DNA of 64,000 nt. Source: Aeromonas dhakensis. Its GTDB lineage: Bacteria; Pseudomonadota; Gammaproteobacteria; Enterobacterales; Aeromonadaceae. Position 1 is the stretch's first letter. Each line of letters opens with the position of its first letter. The translations under genes and the position numbers were made by a program. The stretch spans positions 1-64,000 of the forward strand of contig NZ_CDBH01000072.1 in NCBI RefSeq assembly GCF_000820305.1, in the 5' to 3' direction. Below are positions 50,226 to 59,504 of this stretch, one piece after another. The notes under the pieces were generated by a model, which did not search any database, had not been told where the DNA came from, and saw only the letters and a program-made list of their open reading frames with translations.

Positions 50226-50684
50226 TTATTCGATGATGAACAGCGGCTCGTCAAATTCGACGGCCTGACCATTTTCAACCAGGATCGCTTTGATCACGCC
50301 GGCCTTGTCGGATTCGATTTGGTTCATCATTTTCATGGCTTCGACGATGCACAGGGTATCGCCGACATTGACGTGCTGGCCCACTTCCACGAACGGCTTG
50401 GCTTCCGGGCTGGAAGAGCGGTAGAAGGAACCGACCATGGGGGAGCGCATCAGGTGACCGGCCGGGGTGGCGTCTGCAGCCGGTGCTGCGGCGGCCGGGG
50501 CGGCGGCGACAGGAGCGGCTACCGGAGCAGCAACCTGCGGCATGATCATCTGCGGAGCAGCGGTCACCTGACCGGAGAAGTTGCGGCTGATGCGAACGGA
50601 CTCTTCACCTTCGGAGATCTCCAGTTCGGCGATGCCGGACTCTTCAACCAGTTCAATCAGCTTCTTGATTTTGCGGATATCCAT
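50226..50684 (-). CDS. accB: Biotin carboxyl carrier protein of acetyl-CoA carboxylase
   Basis: A 152-residue protein from ATG 50684. N-terminal MDIRKIKKLIELVEESGIAEL, a Pro/Ala-rich linker (about residues 42-75), and a biotinyl domain with VEAMKMMN (about 120), where Lys carries biotin. It shuttles carboxyl groups from AccC to the transferase. An upstream in-frame ATG at 50690 is possible. E. coli starts at the same place (MDIRKIKK). Confidence 0.97.
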   Translation of the reverse strand: MDIRKIKKLIELVEESGIAELEISEGEESVRISRNFSGQVTAAPQMIMPQVAAPVAAPVAAAPAAAAPAADATPAGHLMRSPMVGSFYRSSSPEAKPFVEVGQHVNVGDTLCIVEAMKMMNQIESDKAGVIKAILVENGQAVEFDEPLFIIE

Positions 50685-50720
50685 TAGCATTCTCTTTCTT
50701 CTTTATCTGATCAGTGATTA

Positions 50721-51170
50721 TCAAGCCGCGCGCAACTGGTGCACGGCCGCGGTTAAAGCGAATTGGTAGCCATCGGCCCCCAGCCCACAAATGACCCCCT
50801 TGGCGACATCAGACAGATAGGAGTGATGACGGAAGGGTTCCCTGGCGTGGACGTTGGACAGGTGAACCTCGATAAAAGGGATGGCCACACCCAGCAGCGC
50901 ATCGCGGATGGCGACGCTGGTGTGGGTGAAGGCGGCCGGATTGATGATGATGAAGTCCACCTGACCCATGGCCTGGTGGATGCGGCCGACCAGCTCATGT
51001 TCGGCGTTGGATTGCAGGTGTTCCAGTGTGACCCCGAGTTCGCCGGCACTTAGCGTCAGATCGGCGACGATCTCATCGAGCGTCTTGCTGCCGTAGATGC
51101 CCGGTTCCCGTTTGCCCAGCAGGTTCAGGTTCGGCCCGTTGAGCAGGAGAATTCGGTATTTTTGCGACAT
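50721..51170 (-). CDS. aroQ: 3-dehydroquinate dehydratase, type II
   Basis: A 149-residue type II dehydroquinase. LLNGPNLNLLGKREPGIYG at the N-terminus carries the catalytic Tyr and Arg, INPAAFTHTSVAIRDAL and EVHLSNVHARE complete the site. It dehydrates 3-dehydroquinate in the shikimate pathway. It is 36 bases before accB on the same strand, the conserved aroQ-accB-accC order. Confidence 0.97.
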   Translation of the reverse strand: MSQKYRILLLNGPNLNLLGKREPGIYGSKTLDEIVADLTLSAGELGVTLEHLQSNAEHELVGRIHQAMGQVDFIIINPAAFTHTSVAIRDALLGVAIPFIEVHLSNVHAREPFRHHSYLSDVAKGVICGLGADGYQFALTAAVHQLRAA

Positions 51171-51390
51171 ATTGAGTACATCCTCGATGATAATGCTGCT
51201 ATCTGTCAGCTATCTTGTGGACTACCAGAAATCTAGCCATTTTCTGCTCAAATCGGTGTGCACTGGCACACAGATTTCGCAATTATATTGATTTCGTGAA
51301 AATTAGCAGCATTTTACTGGTCTAATCTCTACATCTGTCTGTTTTTTGCTCTATCCGGTCGACTGTCAAAACACTCACTAGCAGGAATGA

Positions 51391-51415
51391 CAAAGCCGGC
51401 ACTGGGCCGGCTTTG
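51391..51415 (-). terminator. Hairpin after acs
   Basis: CAAAGCCGGC/GCCGGCTTTG, 10-bp perfect stem, loop ACTGG; the T-run is short on either strand. Confidence 0.65.
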
Positions 51416-51435
51416 GAGGCAAAAGGCAGACGGGA

Positions 51436-53382
<1,947 letters not shown>

Positions 53383-53495
53383 GTGTCACTCCTTTGAATA
53401 CATTTTTGTAATGATTGGATAACAACTTATACCTTTGGCGGGGGAGGGCAATTAGACTTTTGGATAGATGGCAACATCCGCTTACAGTCGCGTCG

Positions 53496-53852
53496 ATGAC
53501 AATTCATCGCCGATTGGGTAAAACGTCGCTTTTACCGATGGAGACAGCCCCCGTGTTGACCCTGCTTCTTTGCTCCTCCCTCTGGCAGTTCGAGGCCCCG
53601 AAGGTCACCGATGAGGCCGCATTGGCCGCCCCCCATGCCAACGGTCTTGAACTGACACCGACACAGCCCGATTCACCCTCATTGCGGGATCACATCAGCG
53701 GCCAGCTGAGCGAGGCCTGGCTGGCGCGCAAGCCGCCGGTGTCCGTCACCCTCGGGGAGAAAAAGTCCTCTTATCCGCAGGACTCCTTGCTGGAAGAGTC
53801 ACGTCGGCAGCAGGACGAAGGCTGGGACGCCAGGCTGACCTTCAACGATTGA
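53496..53852 (+). CDS. Hypothetical protein, possibly exported
   Basis: An uncharacterised frame of 118 codons from ATG 53496 (a shorter version starts at ATG 53538, a longer at 53415). A weakly hydrophobic segment (VLTLLLCSSLWQF) at the N-terminus of the shorter version could be a signal or membrane anchor; the rest is hydrophilic, with SEAWLARKPPVSV and acidic/basic C-terminal stretches. No family is recognised and no strong ribosome binding site exists for any start. It runs convergent to the PAS-GGDEF-EAL gene and lies next to acs. Confidence 0.4.
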   Translation: MTIHRRLGKTSLLPMETAPVLTLLLCSSLWQFEAPKVTDEAALAAPHANGLELTPTQPDSPSLRDHISGQLSEAWLARKPPVSVTLGEKKSSYPQDSLLEESRRQQDEGWDARLTFND

Positions 53853-53886
53853 GTTGGCTGTGGCTGTCACTCGCCTGGTGCAGGGC

Positions 53887-56337
53887 TCAGCACCAGTGAT
53901 TCCTGCCCGATGCCTGCTGCGCCGCCAGATGGGGCTCGGCCAGCGGATGGCTGAACAGATAGCCCTGCCCCTCCTGACAGTGGAGGGATTGCAGAAACTG
54001 GCGCTGGGCCTGGGTCTCTATCCCTTCAGCGGTCACCATCATGCCCAAGCTGTCGGCCAGGTTGACGATGGTGCGGCACAGCTCCCGGCTGTGCTTGTCA
54101 TCGGGCAGCGCCTGCACGAAGGTCTTGTCTATCTTGATCCGATCGATGGGCAGGCTTTTCAGCAGGCTCAGGGATGAGAAGCCGGTGCCAAAATCGTCGA
54201 TGGCGATCTGCACCCCCAGCTCCTTCAGCCGCTTGAACAGCTGCAGACTCTGGTCGACCCGCTGGATGATGCTCTCTGTAACCTCTATCTCCAGCCGCTG
54301 CGGCGGAAAACCGGTCTCGGCCAGGATGGCGGCGACCCGCTCCACGTAACCTGCCGAGCGCATCTCCCGTACCGACACATTGACCGACAGTCTGGGCACC
54401 GCCAGCCCTGCGGCCAGCCAGGCTTGCCCCTGCTGGCAGGCGGTACGCATCACCCACTCCCCGATCTGCTCGATGAGACCGCACTCCTCGGCCACCGGAA
54501 TGAAGCGGGTCGGCCCTATCATGCCCTCGCTGGGGTGTTGCCAGCGCAGCAGGGCTTCCAGCCCGCTCAGCTGGTTGCTGGCCAGATCCGTCATGGGTTG
54601 ATAGAGGATGCAGAGCTGCTGCTGCTCGATGGCCTGGAACAGCCCCTGCTCCATGCTCAGTCGCTCCCGGGTCTGTTCCGTCATGTCCGGGGTATAGAAG
54701 AGGTAACCGTTGCGGCCCTGGTTCTTCGCCTCGTACATGGCGCTGTCGGCGGCACTGACCAGAGTGTCCGGGGTGGTGGCGTGTTCCGGATAGAGGGCGA
54801 TGCCGATGCTGGCGGAGACGGCCACCCGCTCGTGATCCAGCTCGACCGGCTCGCGCAGGCGGGCCAGCAGCTGCTCGGCGAGCCTGGCCAGCTCCTCCGG
54901 CTGCTCGAAGTAGGGGATCAGCACCAGAAACTCGTCGCCGCCCAGCCGGGCTGCCACGTCGTTGTGGTGCAGCAGTCGGCGAATGCGCTCGGCCAGCAGC
55001 TTGAGCAGCTCGTCCCCGGCCCGGTGGCCCAGGGTGTCGTTGATCAGCTTGAAGCCGTCCAGATCGATAAACAGCAAGGCGAGCTGCTGCCGGTTGAGGT
55101 GGGCGGTCTTGATCTCCAGCTCAAGCCGCTCCTGCAGCAGGTTGCGGTTGCCGAGCTCGGTCAGGGGATCGTGATAGGCGAGGTGGTTGAGCTGTGCCTC
55201 GGCCTTGCGAATGGCGCTGATGTCGGAGAAGGCGATGACATAGTTGGTGGTGTTGTGGCGGCTGTCGTGGACGGCGCTGACATGCTGCCAGGAGGTGAAG
55301 TAGCCGCCATCCTTGCGCAGGCACATCATCTCGCCATGCCAGGCGTGGCTGCCGGGCAGCAGGGTGTGCCAGGGGTAGTCGATGTCGGTGTGGCGGCGCG
55401 GGTGCATGATGGCTTCCGGTGACTTGCCGACTACCTCCTCCTCCTCGTACTGGGTCATGCTGCAGAAGGCCGGGTTGACCGAGATGATCTGGCGCTGGCC
55501 ATCCATGATGATGATGCCCTCGGCGGCGGTTTCGAACACCACGTTGGCCTGGCGCAGCTTGTCTTCCTGGGTGCAGCGATCGGTGGCGTCGTGGATCACC
55601 CCGGTGATGCGTCGCCCCAGATGTTCGCTGGCCGCCACGTGATCGGCATGGATGTCGACCCAGCCTCGCTGCTGATCGGGCCCCAGGTAACCGAGGGTGA
55701 GATGAATGGGGGCCGTGCCCTTGAGCGCCGCCCTGAGCTGCTCGCCAGAGAGAGGGTCGAAACGCTTGATGAACTGCTCCATTCCCCCCTGAAATTCGCT
55801 GGCGGCGGTGCCGAGCAGCTGCTCGACCCGGCCGTCAAACTGCAGTCTGTCCTCCTTGACGTGCCACTCCCACACCCCGATCCGGCCGGCATTCATGGCC
55901 AGTTGCAGCCGCCGCTGCGACTCGACCTGTTCGGTCACGTCGCGCACTATGGTGAGAATGCCGTCGGGCACGCCCTGTTCGTCGAGCATGGGGCTGTAGA
56001 TCGCCTGCCAGTGGCGTTGCTGGCCCTGATGGGCCGCGGTATGGCCGCTCAGGTTCAGCTCGACCCGGGGGACGCCGCTGCTGATGATCTGCTGGAACAG
56101 GGGCTCCAGCACGGGGGCCAGGGCCGGGACTATTTCCCGCAGGGTGTGGCCGTAGTGCTCCTCCCGGGAGAGGCCGTTGAGGTTGGCCAGGGTCTGGTTG
56201 ACGCTGCGGCAGCGAAAGTGGCGATCGAAGATGCCTATGCCAAACGGGGCCAGTTCGAACAGCTGCTGCAGCTCGTTCACGCTCAACTGCCCCGCCTGCG
56301 GCGGATCGGGCATGGCGTCGAAAAGCTCTTTCCCCAT
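53887..56337 (-). CDS. PAS-PAS-PAS-GGDEF-EAL signalling protein
   Basis: An 816-residue cytoplasmic cyclic-di-GMP enzyme. Three PAS-like domains (about 20-140, 140-260 and 265-385; NPAFCSMTQYEEEEVVGKS) are followed by a GGDEF domain (about 390-550; RLGGDEFLVLI intact) and an EAL domain (about 560-810; GLEALLRW, DDFGTGFSS and AEGIET intact). Both catalytic signatures look complete, so it may be a bifunctional diguanylate cyclase/phosphodiesterase or a switch. No membrane helix is seen. ATG 56337 has GGAG 7 bases upstream; a GTG lies 3 bases before. Confidence 0.92.
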   Translation of the reverse strand: MGKELFDAMPDPPQAGQLSVNELQQLFELAPFGIGIFDRHFRCRSVNQTLANLNGLSREEHYGHTLREIVPALAPVLEPLFQQIISSGVPRVELNLSGHTAAHQGQQRHWQAIYSPMLDEQGVPDGILTIVRDVTEQVESQRRLQLAMNAGRIGVWEWHVKEDRLQFDGRVEQLLGTAASEFQGGMEQFIKRFDPLSGEQLRAALKGTAPIHLTLGYLGPDQQRGWVDIHADHVAASEHLGRRITGVIHDATDRCTQEDKLRQANVVFETAAEGIIIMDGQRQIISVNPAFCSMTQYEEEEVVGKSPEAIMHPRRHTDIDYPWHTLLPGSHAWHGEMMCLRKDGGYFTSWQHVSAVHDSRHNTTNYVIAFSDISAIRKAEAQLNHLAYHDPLTELGNRNLLQERLELEIKTAHLNRQQLALLFIDLDGFKLINDTLGHRAGDELLKLLAERIRRLLHHNDVAARLGGDEFLVLIPYFEQPEELARLAEQLLARLREPVELDHERVAVSASIGIALYPEHATTPDTLVSAADSAMYEAKNQGRNGYLFYTPDMTEQTRERLSMEQGLFQAIEQQQLCILYQPMTDLASNQLSGLEALLRWQHPSEGMIGPTRFIPVAEECGLIEQIGEWVMRTACQQGQAWLAAGLAVPRLSVNVSVREMRSAGYVERVAAILAETGFPPQRLEIEVTESIIQRVDQSLQLFKRLKELGVQIAIDDFGTGFSSLSLLKSLPIDRIKIDKTFVQALPDDKHSRELCRTIVNLADSLGMMVTAEGIETQAQRQFLQSLHCQEGQGYLFSHPLAEPHLAAQQASGRNHWC

Positions 56338-56439
56338 CACGGGACTCCGAAATTGACTGTTTTGTCATTTGAGGTGTTGTCAGTATGGCATGAAGCCTAC
56401 TGGAGGGAAGAGGTGGGGGCTCATTTGCCCCCAATTTGG

Positions 56440-57063
56440 TTATTTTCCGAAGTGATAGCTCAAGGTGAGGTTGATCACCGGTTGCCAGTCATGCTCCTTG
56501 ATGAGCCACTGCTTGGCGCCGATCTCGGTGCCCAGTCGCCACTGCTGCCAGCACCAGCTGCGCTCCAGCGTGAGCCCCCAGTCCCGCAAGCCTTCGTCCG
56601 CCCCATAGGCGGCCATGTGGGCCTTACTGCCGCGGGTCAGCCAGAGATTGAGGGAGAGCCCGGCAGGCAGCGGCAGGCTGTGCTCCATGTACCAGAGCTG
56701 GCCATAGCGCCCGCTGACGTCATAGAGCTGGCCCAGGGTCAGCTGGTGATCGTCATCCAGTTGCCAGCCCAGGCGCCAGAGTGCGCTGAAGCGGGTACGG
56801 TCGATCACCTCCATCGGACTGACGCCGAGGGCGATAAAGCTCTTGTCGTAGAGCGGCAGCGCCACTCCGGCGCTCTGGCCGTCGGCGAAGATGAGGCCGA
56901 CCTGGGTCTCCCGTTCGTAGCCGACCCAGAACTGGGTACTGTCGCTGCTGCCGCTGCCCGCCTGCTTGCTGTCCAGCTGCCACTGACCGCCGATGGCCAG
57001 CTCCTTGGCGCAGACCGGCAGCGCCAGGAGCAGCAGCACCAGCCAGTGCTTATTTGTTGCCAT
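56440..57063 (-). CDS. Predicted exported beta-barrel-like protein of unknown family
   Basis: A 207-residue protein. The signal peptide is residues 1-19 (hydrophobic LVLLLLALPVCA-K). The mature part has alternating polar and hydrophobic residues with many aromatic girdle positions (QFWVGYERETQVGLIFAD, LWYMEHSLPL, WGLTLERSWCWQQW) and ends NLTLSYHFGK, which fits an outer membrane beta-barrel of about 8-10 strands. No known family recognised. Its start lies 14 bases inside the end of the membrane gene before it, so the two are coupled and probably work together. Confidence 0.6.
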   Translation of the reverse strand: MATNKHWLVLLLLALPVCAKELAIGGQWQLDSKQAGSGSSDSTQFWVGYERETQVGLIFADGQSAGVALPLYDKSFIALGVSPMEVIDRTRFSALWRLGWQLDDDHQLTLGQLYDVSGRYGQLWYMEHSLPLPAGLSLNLWLTRGSKAHMAAYGADEGLRDWGLTLERSWCWQQWRLGTEIGAKQWLIKEHDWQPVINLTLSYHFGK

Positions 57064-58192
57064 AGAGCCGCACCCAGTCCCGATCCTGATGCATGCCCAT
57101 CAGGTGGCAGATGATGCCGGAGCGCTGGAAGGCGTAGATGAGCAGCACGCTGGTAGCGCTGAGCGCCATGATGAGGCCGAAATTGTTGGGCAGTATGGTG
57201 CCCTGGCGGGCGGTCCACCACAGCAGGAGCGGGCCCCACAGGTGCACGAAGATGCTCTTGTGGAAGATGAAGACGGTCAGCGAGTACATGCCGATCCAGT
57301 TGAGGGGGCGCCAGCAGAGGCGAATGTTGCGCTGATGCAGCCAGAGCACGGCCCCGATCACCAGAAACTCCATGCCCCAGATGCCGGCACGTCCGATCAT
57401 GTCCATCGCCAACTCGTGCTCGTTGGCGTAGATGTCGCTGAGCTCGACCGTGCTGCTCTCGCCGAACATGAGATAGCAGGCCAGCGCCAGCAGCGAGAGT
57501 GTCAGCACCAGCGTGTTGAGGCGGTCCCGCCATTGGGGTCGCTGATGCCAGCACCAACCGTAGAGGAAGCCGAAGCAGCCGCTGGCCATGAAGAGGTCGA
57601 GGCGGGCATCCAGCTCGTAGTCGGGGTGCACGTGCAGCTTCATCCAGCCATCGAGGTGACCGAGCAGATCCTGTACGCCGAGCTGATCCAGCAGCAGGCT
57701 GAGCAGGGTCAGCAGCAGCATGCCGCGGATGCCGAACCAGGCGTAGACCAGCGAGAAGAGCGCCAGCAGGCACATCCACAGCATCACCGGATAGAAAGAG
57801 ATCGCCTCGCCGAAGTTGGGGGCGATGACCAGTCCTTCCACATAGAGCACCAGTATGATGCTGGCGAACAGCACCAGCTTGCCGCCCAGCTGCGGTCTGA
57901 AGCTGGCCTGATCACGGCGACTGAGGTTGAAGGCGGCCAGCGCCAGGTAGATCTGGCTGACCCAGGGGATGAGCCAGGCCGACACCTGGGCCGTCAGATG
58001 ATCCATGGGCAGCAGCTGACCGGCCATCGCCTTGTGGGAGAGGTAGAAGCTGTCCCACAGGGCGTGCTCCCGATTGAAGAAGTCGATGTACCAGTAGTTG
58101 AGGTAGCCGGTGTAGTGCTCGAAGACGGCCATGAAGATGACGAGCCCTCGCAGCAGATCGAGGCCCGTGATGCGCGCATCCTGTGGAGGCAT
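57050..58192 (-). CDS. Predicted multi-pass membrane acyltransferase-like protein
   Basis: A 380-residue protein with about ten membrane helices. The N-terminus RITGLDLLRGLVIFMAVFEHY resembles the first helix of acyltransferase-3/OpgC/DUF1624-type proteins (R-x-x-x-L-D-x-L-R-G), where the following His may be catalytic. PLNWIGMYSLTVFIFHK near 300 resembles the typical final helices. Members of this superfamily transfer acyl groups to sugars or polysaccharides in the envelope. GGAG precedes ATG 58192. It shares overlap with the barrel-like gene; substrate unknown. Confidence 0.6.
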   Translation of the reverse strand: MPPQDARITGLDLLRGLVIFMAVFEHYTGYLNYWYIDFFNREHALWDSFYLSHKAMAGQLLPMDHLTAQVSAWLIPWVSQIYLALAAFNLSRRDQASFRPQLGGKLVLFASIILVLYVEGLVIAPNFGEAISFYPVMLWMCLLALFSLVYAWFGIRGMLLLTLLSLLLDQLGVQDLLGHLDGWMKLHVHPDYELDARLDLFMASGCFGFLYGWCWHQRPQWRDRLNTLVLTLSLLALACYLMFGESSTVELSDIYANEHELAMDMIGRAGIWGMEFLVIGAVLWLHQRNIRLCWRPLNWIGMYSLTVFIFHKSIFVHLWGPLLLWWTARQGTILPNNFGLIMALSATSVLLIYAFQRSGIICHLMGMHQDRDWVRLYGNK

Positions 58193-58361
58193 GCTGATGC
58201 TCCTGTATCGGTCGGAAAAGGAGCGGCACTATAGCGGTTGTCGTGAAACTGAACGGGAGCTGAATGTAAGCGAATGTTACTCGCAATTACCCCGCTGACC
58301 TTGCCACAAGGGCAACCGGGAGGATCGGGCTGTCATGATTTGTAATAGTTTTGGCGCTTTT

Positions 58362-58730
58362 TCAGCCTTTCTGGCGGCCAAACGCCTGGATGCCGCGCAC
58401 CAGGACCAGCCAGCCGACCACGTGAAACGGCAGCGCCATGGCGTAGAGCAGCAACCAGTGGCTCTCGGTGCCGCTGCTATTGATGAAATCGATCCAGGCG
58501 GCCAGCAGGGCCAGCATGCCCGCTATCTGGAAGCGGCGGCGCAGCACCACCTCGACGCCCAGATTGGCAAGATAGAGCGTCAGCAGTATGCCGGCAAAGC
58601 CGGTGAGCTGGGCGGTGCCGTAGAGTTCTCTGTCCGGGTTGAACAGCAGGGCGACGAGGGGAGTAATGCCCTGATCCAGCGGGATCAGGGCCAGCAGCCA
58701 GCAGGCGATGAGCAGCAGGGCTGTCTTCAT
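58362..58730 (-). CDS. Small four-helix membrane protein following torD
   Basis: A 122-residue protein. About four membrane helices (residues 3-16, 40-58, 68-85 and 95-115) and few charged residues: MKTALLLIACWLLALIPL, GFAGILLTLYLANLG, LALLAAWIDFI and PFHVVGWLVLVRGI. No family recognised. ATG 58730 lies 7 bases after the torD stop, so it is probably the last gene of the tor operon. A longer frame overlaps torD and is rejected. Confidence 0.7.
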   Translation of the reverse strand: MKTALLLIACWLLALIPLDQGITPLVALLFNPDRELYGTAQLTGFAGILLTLYLANLGVEVVLRRRFQIAGMLALLAAWIDFINSSGTESHWLLLYAMALPFHVVGWLVLVRGIQAFGRQKG

Positions 58731-58737
58731 GCCGGGC

Positions 58738-59406
58738 TCAGTCGGCGGCTTGCGCCGGTTTGACCAGGCTGAGGTAGTTGGCATCCATCTTGAGGAATAC
58801 CCCCAGCAGCCGGGCACTGGCGCCGTAGAAGCCGAACTGGTCGGCGGCGCGGCAGGCGCTCTCGAATTTGTCGAACCAGCCGAGCAGGTGGCCGTGCAGC
58901 AGGGACTCCTGCTCGCCGAGCCAGCTTTCACGCTGGGTGGCGGTGGTCGCCTCGGCGGCACGGATGATGAGGTTGCCCATCAGATCCAGCTCGATGGCCA
59001 GGTGATCGGCAGGCTCCTTGTATTTGTCGCTGACGTTGATGCCCAGGCGTTCGAGGCGCGCCTGCATCTCGCTCATGGGGGCCTGCATCAGCAGCTTGCC
59101 CTCGCCGCGATAGAGCGACTCGTAGGGCAGGGCCCCCTGCTTGGGGTCGACCAGAAACAGGCCGGCGAAGTCGGCGGCCAGCTCCAGCTGGCGATCCGGG
59201 CGCACCAGCAGGCGGGCGATGGCCTCGTTCAGTTCGGCCACGGCCTCGCGCATGGGGTCGAGAGTGGAGAGGCTCTTCAAGAAGCTGCGCACGTCATAGG
59301 TGTCGTATTCAGCGATCTGTGCATCACTGAGCTCGGCAGCGAACAGGGTGGAGAACCACCAGTAAAGCTCGGCCCGGCGTTCGCTGGTAGCCATGAATTC
59401 CTGCAT
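58738..59406 (-). CDS. torD: TorA-specific chaperone
   Basis: A 222-residue TorD-family cytoplasmic chaperone. The family motif of an E-P-x-D-H-L-A-I-E type is present as KEPADHLAIELDLMGNL (about 130), and the length is typical. TorD binds the TorA signal peptide and aids molybdenum cofactor insertion before Tat export. ATG 59406 is preceded by GGAGGATAA. It comes last among torC-torA-torD and is separated from torA by a hairpin. Confidence 0.92.
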   Translation of the reverse strand: MQEFMATSERRAELYWWFSTLFAAELSDAQIAEYDTYDVRSFLKSLSTLDPMREAVAELNEAIARLLVRPDRQLELAADFAGLFLVDPKQGALPYESLYRGEGKLLMQAPMSEMQARLERLGINVSDKYKEPADHLAIELDLMGNLIIRAAEATTATQRESWLGEQESLLHGHLLGWFDKFESACRAADQFGFYGASARLLGVFLKMDANYLSLVKPAQAAD

Positions 59407-59424
59407 TTATCCTCCGTGGATGAC

Positions 59425-59451
59425 AATCGGGAGCCATAGAGGCTCCCGATT
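59425..59451 (-). promoter_or_regulatory. Intercistronic hairpin between torA and torD
   Basis: AATCGGGAGCC/GGCTCCCGATT, perfect 11-bp stem with ATAGA loop, 54 bases after the torA stop and 19 bases before the torD start on the other side. There is no T-run, so it may stabilise torCA mRNA or limit torD expression rather than stop transcription. Confidence 0.55.
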
Positions 59452-59504
59452 CTAACGACTTTAAAAATAAAGGAAACTCAAGGGGTGACTTTCGTCCCCT
59501 CGGG

